From Maribacter sp. MMG018 (GTDB lineage Bacteria; Bacteroidota; Bacteroidia; Flavobacteriales; Flavobacteriaceae): DNA of 64,000 bases. The DNA is taken from positions 124,001-188,000 of the forward strand of contig NZ_JAGJEC010000005.1 of NCBI RefSeq assembly GCF_018100785.1, in the 5' to 3' direction. The position numbers and the translations under genes were made by a program. Positions 45,564-54,659 of this stretch are shown here, piece by piece. Below the pieces are notes generated by a model. That model saw nothing but the letters and a program-made list of their open reading frames with translations, had not been told where the DNA came from and did no database searches. Every line of letters begins with the position of its first letter. Position 1 is the first letter of the stretch.

Positions 45564-46913
45564 ATGAAAATAATAATTGCCGGGGCTGGTGAGGTCGGAT
45601 TTCATTTAGCTAAATTACTTTCTTACGAATCTCAGGATATTACATTGATAGATACGGATAAGGAAAGTTTGGCTTATGCCGACAACCATCTGGATATACG
45701 GGTTTTAAAAGGGGATGCTACATCTATTTCCCTGTTAAAGGATGCATCTGTGCAAGATTCCGATTTGGTAATTGGGGTAACTTCTTCCGAAACTACCAAT
45801 ATTACCTTGTGTATGCTCGCCAAGCAGCTAGGATGTAAGCGGACCATTGCGCGAATTTCGAATACGGAGTTCATTAAGAACAAAGAACTGGTAAGGTTTT
45901 CCGATTTGGGTATCGATGAATTGATATCGCCCGAGGCATTGGCAGCGACAGAGATACAATTGTTGCTTAATAAATCTGCCTTTAACGATACCTACGAGTT
46001 TGAGGAAGGGGAATTGATAATGGTAGGTGTTTCTTTGATGAAATCTGCACCCTTTGTTGGTAAAACGGTCAAAGAAGCTGCCAAAATATTTCCCGAACTA
46101 CATTTCATAGCCATAGCATTGCAACGAAGTGGTACGCAGTATACGGTGATACCAAAAGGTGATACTCTTTTTAAAGAGGGGGACCAAGTGTATTTTATTA
46201 CCGTAAAAAAAGGGGTTGATGAGCTATATAAGCTCACCGGCAAGAAAAAGGCGGAAATTAAAAACGTGATGATATTGGGTGGTAGCAAGGTTGGTTATAA
46301 AACCGCTAGGGATTTGTGTAAAAGTAAATTCAATGTAAAGCTCATAGAAAAGAACAAAGAAAAGGCCTTTGATTTGGCAGATGAGTTGCCAAATGCTCTT
46401 GTTATTAACGGTGACGGTAGAAATGTTGAGCTGTTGGAAGAGGAGAGTTTGGATTCTATGGATGCTTTTATCGCGGTTACCGGAAATTCTGAGACCAATA
46501 TTATGTCTTGTTTGGTAGCGAAATCCAAGTTTATCAAAAAGACGATAGCCTTGGTAGAGAACATGGACTATTTTCAGTTGTCACAATCTATTGGTATCGA
46601 CACGCTGATCAATAAAAAACTTTTAGCTGCCAATAATATTTTTAGACATATAAGAAAGGGTGAGGTTGTGGCATTGATGCGCTTGAACAATCTTAATGCC
46701 GAGATTTTAGAATTTGTGGTCAAGAAACATTCTAAAGTAGCGGGTTCTACGATCAAGGATCTTAATTTTCCCGAAAACGCCAATATAGGAGGAGTTGTGA
46801 GGAATGGAGAAGGAATTATAGCTCTTGGTGGGTTTGAAATACAAGAAGGGGACCGTGTGGTGGTATGTTGCCACCCCGAACAAATTCCCAAAATAGAACG
46901 AATGTTTCTGTAA
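45564..46913 (+). CDS. trkA: Trk potassium uptake system, NAD-binding subunit TrkA
   Basis: 449 residues, a peripheral regulatory protein with two RCK units. Each has a Rossmann domain and a TrkA-C domain. The first nucleotide loop (AGAGEVGFHLA, about 6-16) is standard and followed by DTD at the end of strand 2. The second loop (LGGSKVGYKTA near 233) has lost the first canonical Gly-x-Gly, so it may bind nucleotide less well. TrkA gates the TrkH channel. Its stop is 1 base before the trkH ATG. Confidence 0.94.
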   Translation: MKIIIAGAGEVGFHLAKLLSYESQDITLIDTDKESLAYADNHLDIRVLKGDATSISLLKDASVQDSDLVIGVTSSETTNITLCMLAKQLGCKRTIARISNTEFIKNKELVRFSDLGIDELISPEALAATEIQLLLNKSAFNDTYEFEEGELIMVGVSLMKSAPFVGKTVKEAAKIFPELHFIAIALQRSGTQYTVIPKGDTLFKEGDQVYFITVKKGVDELYKLTGKKKAEIKNVMILGGSKVGYKTARDLCKSKFNVKLIEKNKEKAFDLADELPNALVINGDGRNVELLEEESLDSMDAFIAVTGNSETNIMSCLVAKSKFIKKTIALVENMDYFQLSQSIGIDTLINKKLLAANNIFRHIRKGEVVALMRLNNLNAEILEFVVKKHSKVAGSTIKDLNFPENANIGGVVRNGEGIIALGGFEIQEGDRVVVCCHPEQIPKIERMFL

Positions 46914-46914
46914 C

Positions 46915-48408
46915 ATGCGCTTAAATTCAAAGATTATATTTCATTTAATGGGGTTGTTGCTCCTGTTCAATGGTGCGTTTATGCTTTTGGCGGCGCTGGT
47001 AAGCGGTATTTATAAAGACGGGGCTACCTTAAGTATCATGTTGTCCTCTATAGCTACTATGTTTACGGGGGTGTTTGCTATGTATTATACCCGGGGCCAC
47101 CGAAAGGAAGTGAAAAAAAGGGAAGGATATATAATAGTTACCTTCGGATGGATCGTAATGTCGGTTTCCGGAATGTTACCTTATATATTTTCTGATTCCA
47201 TTCCTGATATTACAAACGCATTTTTTGAAACTGTCTCGGGTTATACCACCACCGGGGCATCTATAATGGACGACATAGAATCTATGCCGGAAGGAATTCT
47301 TTTTTGGAGAAGTCTTACCCATTGGATCGGAGGAATGGGGATTATTGTCTTGGCCATAGCTATTCTTCCTTTGTTGGGCATTGGGGGAATGCAATTGTTT
47401 TCTGCAGAGGCTCCTGGTCCAAGTTCTGATAAACTACATCCGAGAATTACGGATACCGCAAAAAGATTATGGTTTATATATCTTGGTTATACGGTTGCAG
47501 AAACAATACTTCTTAAGTTGGCGGGAATGTCTTTTTTCGATGCGGTAAACCATGCTATGGCTACATTGTCTACAGGAGGGTTTTCAACAAAGAACGCCAG
47601 TTTGGCATATTGGAACGATCAGCCGCTTATACAGTATATTGTAATATTTTTTATGTTTTTGGCAGGTAGTAATTTTGTGATGAGCTACTTTGCCTTTAAA
47701 GGAAAAATTCAGAAAATTTTAAAGGACGAGGAATTTAGGTATTACTCCATATTGGTATTGCTTTTTACCCTTGTGGTTTCTTTTGCAGTGTATTACCAGG
47801 CTAATATTACAGAGCTTACCCCTGGGTATCCCATGGTTTTGGGGAAAGCGGAAAGTGCATTTAGACATGGGCTTTTTCAGGTTATATCGGTAATTACGAC
47901 AACAGGTTTCGTTAGTGCCGATTTTACGCAGTGGACGCCATTTTTAACAGTTTTCTTCTTTTGTTTGTTTTTTATGGGAGGGTCTGCAGGATCAACTGCC
48001 GGGGGTATCAAGGTAATGAGGCATCTTCTGATATTGAAAAACGGTATTTTGGAATTTAAAAGAACATTGCATAGTAATGCTATTATTCCCGTTAGGTATA
48101 ATGATAGAACAGTAAAAGAAAAGATAGTCTATAATATTATAGGTTTCTTTGTTCTATACATGTTGTTGTTTGTGGTAGGAGCTTTGGTGTTGGGCTTTTT
48201 AGGTCTTGATTTTGAATCTGCTGTAGGGGGTGCCGCGTCTTCTCTTGGTAATGTTGGCCCTGCCTTGGGTATATTAGATCCGGTAAGTAACTATAATGCA
48301 TTACCTGTTTTGGCGAAATGGTGGTGCGCTTTTCTGATGCTTGCCGGAAGATTGGAGCTTTTTACGGTGCTTATTTTATTAACGCCTTACTTCTGGAAAA
48401 GGACGTAA
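46915..48408 (+). CDS. trkH: Trk potassium uptake channel subunit TrkH
   Basis: 497 residues with about ten membrane helices in four pore repeats. The four selectivity-filter loops can be read as SGYTTTGAS, STGGFST, TTTGFVS and SSLGNVGPA. It imports K+ under control of TrkA. It is followed by a terminator at 48448. Confidence 0.95.
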   Translation: MRLNSKIIFHLMGLLLLFNGAFMLLAALVSGIYKDGATLSIMLSSIATMFTGVFAMYYTRGHRKEVKKREGYIIVTFGWIVMSVSGMLPYIFSDSIPDITNAFFETVSGYTTTGASIMDDIESMPEGILFWRSLTHWIGGMGIIVLAIAILPLLGIGGMQLFSAEAPGPSSDKLHPRITDTAKRLWFIYLGYTVAETILLKLAGMSFFDAVNHAMATLSTGGFSTKNASLAYWNDQPLIQYIVIFFMFLAGSNFVMSYFAFKGKIQKILKDEEFRYYSILVLLFTLVVSFAVYYQANITELTPGYPMVLGKAESAFRHGLFQVISVITTTGFVSADFTQWTPFLTVFFFCLFFMGGSAGSTAGGIKVMRHLLILKNGILEFKRTLHSNAIIPVRYNDRTVKEKIVYNIIGFFVLYMLLFVVGALVLGFLGLDFESAVGGAASSLGNVGPALGILDPVSNYNALPVLAKWWCAFLMLAGRLELFTVLILLTPYFWKRT

Positions 48409-48447
48409 AAGGTATTACTGTCTAAAAATAATTTGTTTAAATAAAAA

Positions 48448-48477
48448 AAAAGCCTTCGGATACATCCAAAGGCTTTT
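48448..48477. terminator. Bidirectional terminator between trkH and the aminotransferase gene
   Basis: AAAAGCCTT and AAGGCTTTT form a stem interrupted by one mismatch, followed by an inner GGAT/ATCC pair, with A and T runs on either side. Confidence 0.75.
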
Positions 48478-48505
48478 GCTTTTATAAACTGTGTTTTACT
48501 TTAGC

Positions 48506-49696
48506 TTAAGAAAGTGAGGCTTTTATTCTTTTAACCGCCTCTTCTATTTCCTTTACAGAAGCTGCATAAGAGATACGAATACAATTGCCATTGCCAAAAG
48601 CGTCACCGGTAACTGTGGCAACATTGGCATGTTCCAGTAAATACATGGCAAAATCTGAGGCGTTGTTAATTTTAACGCCGTTCAGGGTTTTTCCAAAGTA
48701 AGCGGTTACATCAGGGTACACATAAAAAGCACCTTCTGGTTCGTTACATTTAAAACCGTCTATCTCGTTTAGTAGACCTAGAATTAATTTTCTACGTTCT
48801 TTAAACTCATCCACCATATACTTGATTCTTTCTGGAGATTCCTCTAAGGCGGTAATTACGGCTCTTTGGGCTATACAGTTGGCCCCGCTTGTTACTTGCC
48901 CTTGCAATTTGTTGCAGGCTCTGGCTATATACGCGGGGGCGCCTATGTATCCTATTCTCCAACCGGTCATGGCAAAAGCTTTGGCGACACCGTTTACGGT
49001 AACCGTACGGTCGTACATATCGGCGAACTCTGCCATAGAAGCGTGTTCTGTAACCCCGTAATTTATGTGCTCGTAAATTTCATCGCTTACTACAACGATA
49101 TCCGGATATTTTTGTAGAACGTCTGCTAGTGCCCTCAGTTCCTTTTTGCTGTATATAGATCCACTAGGGTTGCAGGGAGAGCTATACCATAACATTTTCG
49201 TTTTTGGGGTAATGGCTGCCTCCAATTGCTCGGGAGTCATCTTAAAATCGTTCTCTAGAGAGGTCGGTACTTCTACAGGTACACCGTCCGCAAGTTTAAC
49301 GATATCGGCGTAACTGACCCAGTAAGGACAAGGCAAGATCACTTCGTCGCCCTTGTTCAAAACAGATTGGGCAACGTTGTAGAGCGATTGTTTTGCACCC
49401 GTAGAAACTACTATTTGAGGAGCTTCATAAGTTAGTCCATTGTCCCTTTTGAATTTTGTGATGATGGCATTTTTCAGTTCTACATATCCATCTACGGGGG
49501 TATAAGAGTTATAATCCTCGTTTATGGCCCTGATGGCTGCCTCCTTTATATAATCGGGAGTGTTAAAATCTGGCTCACCTAGGCTTAGACCAATAATATC
49601 CTTGCCGGCAGCTCTTAATTCACGGGCCTTAGCGGCCATTTCCAGTGTTGCGGAAGGAGTTAGACTGTTGATCCTGTCCGAAAGTTGATTGCTCAT
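48506..49696 (-). CDS. PLP-dependent aminotransferase (aspartate-aminotransferase type I fold)
   Basis: 396 residues from ATG 49696. Landmarks are SLGEPDFNTP near the N-terminus, SPCNPSGS near 170, the Asp in VVSDEIYEHI near 203 and the PLP-binding Lys in AKAFAMTGWR near 237. The sequence belongs to the AspC/AspAT subgroup common in bacteria, which accepts aspartate and sometimes aromatic amino acids or prephenate; the exact substrate is not shown. The desaturase gene lies 16 bases upstream on the same strand. Confidence 0.9.
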   Translation of the reverse strand: MSNQLSDRINSLTPSATLEMAAKARELRAAGKDIIGLSLGEPDFNTPDYIKEAAIRAINEDYNSYTPVDGYVELKNAIITKFKRDNGLTYEAPQIVVSTGAKQSLYNVAQSVLNKGDEVILPCPYWVSYADIVKLADGVPVEVPTSLENDFKMTPEQLEAAITPKTKMLWYSSPCNPSGSIYSKKELRALADVLQKYPDIVVVSDEIYEHINYGVTEHASMAEFADMYDRTVTVNGVAKAFAMTGWRIGYIGAPAYIARACNKLQGQVTSGANCIAQRAVITALEESPERIKYMVDEFKERRKLILGLLNEIDGFKCNEPEGAFYVYPDVTAYFGKTLNGVKINNASDFAMYLLEHANVATVTGDAFGNGNCIRISYAASVKEIEEAVKRIKASLS

Positions 49697-49712
49697 GTCC
49701 AATATAAAATTA

Positions 49713-50813
49713 CTAGTACTGTAAAGAAGGCTGTTTGCCTAATTCCTTTAAATGTTTGAAATGCGAAATTATGGCTTTTCTAGTAGTTTTATACTCGTGA
49801 TATGGTAAATTGAACTCTTTTGCTGTTTGTTTCACAATTTTTGAAATATTTGTGTAATGAACATGGCTGATATTAGGAAAAATATGATGTTCCACTTGAT
49901 GGTTTAGTCCGCCTGTGAACCAATTTATAATTCTGTTTTTAGTGCCAAAGTTAACGGTTGTGAACAATTGGTGTATTGCCCAAGTGTTCTTCATGTTTCC
50001 GCTTTCGTCGGGTAGCGGTGTATCGGCGGGATCAACAATATGTGCCAATTGGAAAACGACACTTAGTATAACCCCGGCAACATAATGCATTATAAAGAAT
50101 CCGATAAGAATTTTCCACCAAGCAATGTCCAATATCAACATAGGAAGCACGATCCAAATAGTGGCATACAGAATTTTTGTAATGATCAAGGTGCTCCAGT
50201 TAATAGTTGCACTAGGTAATTTTCCGTACGAAAGTTTTCTTTTCATATACCGGTACATTTGCTGGAAATCTGTAGTAATGGCCCAGTTAAAAGTCAATAA
50301 ACCGTATAAGAAAACAGAATAGAAATGTTGGAACCTATGGTGTTTCTTCCACTCGGCGTGTTTAGAGAACCTTAAGATCCTACCAGCCTCCATATCTTCG
50401 TCATGTTCATGAATGTTTGTATATGTATGGTGTAAGACATTGTGCTGAACCTGCCAGTTGTAGACATTGCCCGCCAATATATATATGCTGCTGCCCATAA
50501 TTTTGTTCACCCATTTTTTGTTGGAATATGAACCGTGGTTACCGTCGTGCATAACATTCATTCCCACGCCGGCCATACCAACGCCCATAACAATGGTCAA
50601 CAATACATTGGCCCATGTTGGAAGACCTAATGTAAGTATCAGAAAATAGGGGGCTAAGAATAATGTAAACATGATAATGGTCTTTAGGTGTAGCCTCCAA
50701 TCACCTGTCTTTTTTATGTTGTTTGTTTTGAAGTAATCGTTGACCCTTCCGTTCAGGGTCTTAAAAAATTGCGCGGAATCTTTCCTTGCAAATCGAATGG
50801 TTTTTTTTTCCAT
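49713..50813 (-). CDS. Membrane fatty-acid (acyl-CoA/acyl-lipid) desaturase
   Basis: 366 residues from ATG 50813. The three His boxes of the membrane di-iron desaturases are present: HDGNH, HNVLHH and NHQVEHHIFP. The Gln-containing third box is typical of front-end (delta-5/delta-6 type) desaturases, although the N-terminal cytochrome b5 domain of eukaryotic front-end enzymes is absent. Four membrane helices lie around the boxes. It probably introduces a double bond into membrane acyl chains; the position cannot be told. The partner electron donor is not in the window. Confidence 0.9.
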   Translation of the reverse strand: MEKKTIRFARKDSAQFFKTLNGRVNDYFKTNNIKKTGDWRLHLKTIIMFTLFLAPYFLILTLGLPTWANVLLTIVMGVGMAGVGMNVMHDGNHGSYSNKKWVNKIMGSSIYILAGNVYNWQVQHNVLHHTYTNIHEHDEDMEAGRILRFSKHAEWKKHHRFQHFYSVFLYGLLTFNWAITTDFQQMYRYMKRKLSYGKLPSATINWSTLIITKILYATIWIVLPMLILDIAWWKILIGFFIMHYVAGVILSVVFQLAHIVDPADTPLPDESGNMKNTWAIHQLFTTVNFGTKNRIINWFTGGLNHQVEHHIFPNISHVHYTNISKIVKQTAKEFNLPYHEYKTTRKAIISHFKHLKELGKQPSLQY

Positions 50814-50935
50814 ATTCGGTAATCTTATTTCTATATTGTTGCGCAAACGAATTCTTAATAATTTGAAAGGTCAATTAAAAAAAGAAATCTTTGCAAAAAT
50901 TAATACACTAATTTAATAATTCTACAAATATAAGG

Positions 50936-51571
50936 ATGACTGCTGAAACCATTTTCCAATATTTTCCCAATTTATCCGAAGAACAGCAAAAACAGATCGT
51001 TCTATTGGAGGAGCTTTATAAGGATTGGAACCAAAAAATAAACGTGGTATCTAGAAAAGATATTGATGAACTCTACCTAAGACATGTTTTGCATTCTTTG
51101 GGAATAGCTATGATTCAGCAGTTTAAGGCAGGTTCAAAAGTTATGGATGTTGGAACGGGTGGCGGTTTTCCCGGTGTGCCCTTGGCTATATTGTTTCCGG
51201 ATGTTCAATTTACCTTGGTCGATTCCATAGGAAAAAAAATTAAGGTGGTCGATGAGGTCGTTGAAGGGCTGGGCCTAAAAAATGTAAAAACTATTAATGC
51301 GAGGGTAGAGGAGGTTCCCGATCAGTTCGACTTTATAGTGAGTAGGGCTGTGGCCGTTATGCCGACCTTTGTTCATTGGGTAAAAGGGAAAATTAAAAAA
51401 GAATCAGCTCACCAAAGAAGAAATGGAATATTGTATTTGAAGGGAGGTGATCTTGAAGAAGAGTTGAAAGATTATAAAACCGTTGAGGTGTATGACCTGA
51501 TCGATTATTTTAAAGATGATTTCTTTGAGACCAAGAAGGTTGTTTATCTGCCTTTAAAATATAAAGGATAA
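50936..51571 (+). CDS. rsmG: 16S rRNA (guanine(527)-N(7))-methyltransferase RsmG
   Basis: 211 residues. RsmG (GidB) methylates N7 of G527 in 16S rRNA. Landmarks are NVVSRKD near 36-42, RHVLHSL near 50, the AdoMet loop DVGTGGGFPGVPLA near 72-85 and SRAVA near 135. Length is typical. The gene is divergent from the desaturase. Confidence 0.95.
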   Translation: MTAETIFQYFPNLSEEQQKQIVLLEELYKDWNQKINVVSRKDIDELYLRHVLHSLGIAMIQQFKAGSKVMDVGTGGGFPGVPLAILFPDVQFTLVDSIGKKIKVVDEVVEGLGLKNVKTINARVEEVPDQFDFIVSRAVAVMPTFVHWVKGKIKKESAHQRRNGILYLKGGDLEEELKDYKTVEVYDLIDYFKDDFFETKKVVYLPLKYKG

Positions 51572-51579
51572 TGTTTGTT

Positions 51580-51714
51580 TTAAAGGCTTAACAGGTTGTA
51601 GTAGCACTTGCGATATCTTTTTGTATAGGTTTTTATCTGGCTCCAATAATGCATATGAAAGCATATTATATGCAGTTTTAGATTTTTGAATAGTTTAATA
51701 GGTGTCATGGTCAT
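51580..51714 (-). CDS. Candidate 44-residue basic protein
   Basis: An ATG frame of 44 codons. The product is very basic and aromatic (KNLKLHIICFHMHYWSQ, then KTYTKRYRKCYYNLL), with a composition that looks less random than the A/T-rich DNA around it. It has no signal peptide, no known motif and no clear promoter. It could equally be a chance frame. The stop lies 9 bases after the rsmG stop on the opposite strand. Confidence 0.3.
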   Translation of the reverse strand: MTMTPIKLFKNLKLHIICFHMHYWSQIKTYTKRYRKCYYNLLSL

Positions 51715-51883
51715 TGAGTTAAAAAGTTGAACAGATAGGGATAACTTTACAATTACTTAACGTTAAATTTACATATAAATTGTGTGACTACATAATTTTT
51801 AGGACTTTCAAATATCTAAATATCAGTTGTTTGTTTCTTTTGTAGAAACTTTTTAATAGCTGTAGTATTCAAAGGTCAGTACA

Positions 51884-51912
51884 AAAAAAAGGGTGCCATG
51901 CACCCTTTTTTT
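51884..51912. terminator. Terminator downstream of the DinB-like gene
   Basis: Stem GGGTGC/GCACCC (51891-51896 with 51900-51905) extended by eight A and seven T. On the minus strand it follows the DinB-like gene stop by about 15 bases. Confidence 0.85.
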
Positions 51913-51927
51913 CGAATAGTTAGAAGC

Positions 51928-52443
51928 TTATTTGCTCCAAGGTGGTACTACGCCATTAGATCTTGCGTAGGCAATTAACTGTCCTTTATGTTCGCCATTG
52001 TGTTCCATGATGACCAAAAGTCCGCCAATTTTGTTCATTTTGGCAAAACCAAAATCAACCTCGTCGTTCAATTGGTCGTTTTCTATCATTGGAATTTTTT
52101 CTAGAACAAATTCGTTCGACTTTTTAAGGGCGGCGATAATATTTTCTTTTCCCGTTATTTTCCCTAAAGCCATAATGTCAACATCTGCAGGAGGTGCAAA
52201 GCCCATTTTTGAAGCTATAAAATAATTGGAAGTTGCTACATGTAACAATGCTTCCCCAACGGAATAAATGCCTTCGGCCGGTCTCCAGTCGTATTGGTCT
52301 TCAGAAAAAGCTTCGGCCAATTGTATAACTTGGGCCTGGTTTCCTTTTAATACACCATGTATGGTGTTCTGTGTTAATTTATCTTGGGCGTAACATAGGC
52401 TCGTTGCCGTAAGAACAAATAGTAATATTGATAGTTTTTTCAT
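51928..52443 (-). CDS. DinB-family protein with a signal peptide
   Basis: 171 residues. The first 19 residues form a signal peptide (ending CYAQ), unusual for the mostly cytoplasmic DinB superfamily. The helical bundle has the typical metal-site spacing: a His in ALLHVATSNYF (near 68) and two more in EHNGEHKGQLIAYAR (near 147-152). It is related to DinB/YfiT enzymes that act on thiols or other small molecules, here probably in the periplasm. The substrate is unknown. Confidence 0.85.
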   Translation of the reverse strand: MKKLSILLFVLTATSLCYAQDKLTQNTIHGVLKGNQAQVIQLAEAFSEDQYDWRPAEGIYSVGEALLHVATSNYFIASKMGFAPPADVDIMALGKITGKENIIAALKKSNEFVLEKIPMIENDQLNDEVDFGFAKMNKIGGLLVIMEHNGEHKGQLIAYARSNGVVPPWSK

Positions 52444-52465
52444 TTTAAATAAGTTCTAAAGGATT

Positions 52466-52498
52466 AAAGGCCTTACCGGATTTTCCGGTAAGGCCTTT
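52466..52498 (-). terminator. Hairpin downstream of pruA
   Basis: A perfect 15-base-pair stem (52466-52480 with 52484-52498) and a 3-base loop. The T run after it is short, so termination may be incomplete or the hairpin may protect the 3' end. Confidence 0.65.
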
Positions 52499-52556
52499 CA
52501 ATGTAGATAAAATATTAGTACTATTTATCTTTTGTAATCAATTTAACATCAATAGG

Positions 52557-54185
52557 TTATCCTAAAAATGGATAGCGATAATCTACAGGGGTTACAAAAG
52601 TCTCTTTTATCAGTCTAGGTGAAACCCATCTTAATAAATTTTGAGCGGAACCGGCTTTATCGTTTGTGCCGGATGCCCTGGCACCGCCAAAAGGTTGTTG
52701 GCCTACGACCGCTCCCGTTGGTTTGTCGTTTATGTAGAAGTTACCTGCGCTATTTTGTAAAGCTTTGGTAGCTTCGTCGATAGCGTACCTATCTTGTGAT
52801 AGAACAGCTCCTGTTAAAGCGTATTCAGAAGTGCTGTCCACTAGCTTTAGCGTTTCGCTCCAGTCTTTGTCCTCGTATACATAAATGGTAACTACAGGGC
52901 CAAAAAGCTCTGTTTCCATTGTGGTGTAATTAGGGTCTGTGGTCAAGATAACGGTAGGCTCTATGAAGTAACCTTTAGATTTATCATAATTGCCGCCTAC
53001 GATTACTTCTGCATTTTTATCTGCCTTTGCCTGATCTATATATTTTGCAAGTTTGTCAAAAGACCCTTCGTGGATCACAGCGGTTATGAAATTGCTCATG
53101 TCTTCTGGAGAACCGGGTTTGTTAAACGATTCTACATCTTTCTTCACTAATTCCAGAATTTCTTGCGAAGTCGATTTTGGTAGGTATACACGTGATGCCG
53201 CACTACATTTTTGTCCTTGAAACTCAAAGGCTCCTCTGGTTATAGCTGTAGCTACTTGCTTTGTGTTGGCGGAAGGGTGTGCGATTATGAAATCTTTACC
53301 TCCCGTTTCCCCTACAATTCTTGGGTATGTTTTGTATGTGTGTATATTGTTTCCGATTTGTTTCCAAAGCTCTTTAAAAACGTGGGTAGATCCCGTAAAA
53401 TGGATTCCCGCGAAATCGGGGCTGGCCAATATGGTTTCCGTAATCATTACGGGGTCTCCGTATACTACGTTTATTACTCCATCAGGAAGACCGGCTTCTT
53501 TAAAGATATCTACGATTACCTTTGCCGAAAAAATTTGACTGTCACTTGGTTTCCAGACGACAACATTTCCCATCATTGCGGCGCTTGCGGGTAGGTTACC
53601 GGCAATAGCAGTAAAGTTGAACGGTGTGATCGCGTAAACGAAACCTTCTAACGGTCTGTATTCTACACGGTTCCAAATACCTTCTGCCGAGTCTGGTTGC
53701 TCAGCGTATATTTGTGACATATATTCTACGTTGAACCTTAAGAAGTCGATCAGCTCACATGCGGCATCTATCTCTGCTTGATGTATAGTTTTAGATTGGG
53801 CCATCATGGTGGCTGCATTTATCTTGGCGCGATAAGGACCTGCAATTAACTCTGCAGCTTTAAGAAAAACGGCAGCGCGTTGTTCCCATGTTAAATTTGC
53901 CCAAGCGTCTCTAGAATCCAAACAGTTTGAAATGGCTTCTTCAACATGTTTTTTTTCTGCTAGATGATATGTGCCCACAACATGTTGGTGATCATGCGGG
54001 GGAGACATTGGTTTCGTGTTGTTGGTCCGTACTTCTTTTGAACCGATGTACATAGGTACATCAATTTGACCATTGTAATATGCTTTGTACTGTTTTAAAA
54101 CTTCGTCACGCTCAGGAGTGCCCGGAGCATAACTTTTAATTGGCTCGTTGATTGCGGCCGGGACTTGAAAAAAACCTTTTCCCAT
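52557..54185 (-). CDS. pruA: L-glutamate gamma-semialdehyde dehydrogenase
   Basis: 542 residues from ATG 54185. The aldehyde dehydrogenase oxidises glutamate semialdehyde (from proline via pyrroline-5-carboxylate) to glutamate with NAD+. Landmarks are TPFNFTAIAGNLP near 185, FTGSTHVF near 270, the Glu in VGETGGKDF near 287 and the catalytic Cys in GQKCSAASR near 320. This is the single-domain type; the proline dehydrogenase partner PutA/PruB is not in the window. The promoter at 54217-54244 is well matched. Confidence 0.95.
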   Translation of the reverse strand: MGKGFFQVPAAINEPIKSYAPGTPERDEVLKQYKAYYNGQIDVPMYIGSKEVRTNNTKPMSPPHDHQHVVGTYHLAEKKHVEEAISNCLDSRDAWANLTWEQRAAVFLKAAELIAGPYRAKINAATMMAQSKTIHQAEIDAACELIDFLRFNVEYMSQIYAEQPDSAEGIWNRVEYRPLEGFVYAITPFNFTAIAGNLPASAAMMGNVVVWKPSDSQIFSAKVIVDIFKEAGLPDGVINVVYGDPVMITETILASPDFAGIHFTGSTHVFKELWKQIGNNIHTYKTYPRIVGETGGKDFIIAHPSANTKQVATAITRGAFEFQGQKCSAASRVYLPKSTSQEILELVKKDVESFNKPGSPEDMSNFITAVIHEGSFDKLAKYIDQAKADKNAEVIVGGNYDKSKGYFIEPTVILTTDPNYTTMETELFGPVVTIYVYEDKDWSETLKLVDSTSEYALTGAVLSQDRYAIDEATKALQNSAGNFYINDKPTGAVVGQQPFGGARASGTNDKAGSAQNLLRWVSPRLIKETFVTPVDYRYPFLG

Positions 54186-54216
54186 GGTCAATTTTTTTTT
54201 AAGATTAAAAGTTGAC

Positions 54217-54244
54217 CAAATGTACTAAAAAGGGGGGTGTGCAA
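54217..54244 (-). promoter_or_regulatory. Promoter of pruA
   Basis: On the minus strand: TTG (54242-54244), a 17-base spacer and TACATTTG (54217-54224), an exact Bacteroidota-type promoter with a leader of about 26 bases. Confidence 0.65.
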
Positions 54245-54269
54245 AAAACTAAAATAAGGTTAAAACCAA

Positions 54270-54656
54270 TTAATTTAAGGCAAAAGGGGCGCTGAATTTA
54301 AAAGTGGGGATATAAACCCTGAATTTTTCTCCCGTAGTAAAGTTTATCATGTTGTAATGTCCTTTCATAGCTCCGATAGGCGAAGTTAGCAAACAGCCAG
54401 AACTGTAGGTGTGAGAGTCACCTGGCATAATTACTGGTTTTTTTCCGATGACACCTTCTCCGTCAAGTGTTTCCAAATCATTCAAAGAGTCGTAAATTCT
54501 CCAATGGCGAGAGTTTAGTTGCACGGAATCTTTGCTTTGGTTCTCAATAGTGATGGTGTATCCAAAAGCATAATGCATCTTGTAATTTTTAAAGAAAGTG
54601 CCTTCAAAATTAGTCTTGACCGAGATTTTAATACCCTTTGTAACTTGTGTTGTCAT
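54270..54656 (-). CDS. apaG: ApaG protein
   Basis: 128 residues, a fibronectin-III-like beta-sandwich with the ApaG signature (FAFGYTITIENQS-like stretch near 28-40, HWRIYD near 47, GEGVIGKKPVI near 60, YTSG-like SSGC near 80, and GxMKGHY near 93). Homologues bind nucleotides and pyrophosphate and were linked to Co2+ resistance in Salmonella; the true role is unsettled. It lies 3 bases downstream of the DUF3667 gene, so the two are co-transcribed. Confidence 0.93.
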   Translation of the reverse strand: MTTQVTKGIKISVKTNFEGTFFKNYKMHYAFGYTITIENQSKDSVQLNSRHWRIYDSLNDLETLDGEGVIGKKPVIMPGDSHTYSSGCLLTSPIGAMKGHYNMINFTTGEKFRVYIPTFKFSAPFALN

Positions 54657-54659
54657 GTG

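Larger units (their letters stand above)
51572..51927. other. Intergenic region with one candidate small gene and a terminator
   Basis: About 355 A/T-rich bases between rsmG and the DinB-like gene. It contains a 44-codon open frame on the minus strand (51580-51714) and a terminator hairpin (51884-51912). I see no other structure and no clear promoter. Confidence 0.5.

Noticed and set aside
46262..46300. The altered second nucleotide loop of TrkA as a sign of a pseudogene
   Set aside because: The rest of the protein and its pairing with trkH are intact, and one degenerate loop is common in TrkA proteins.
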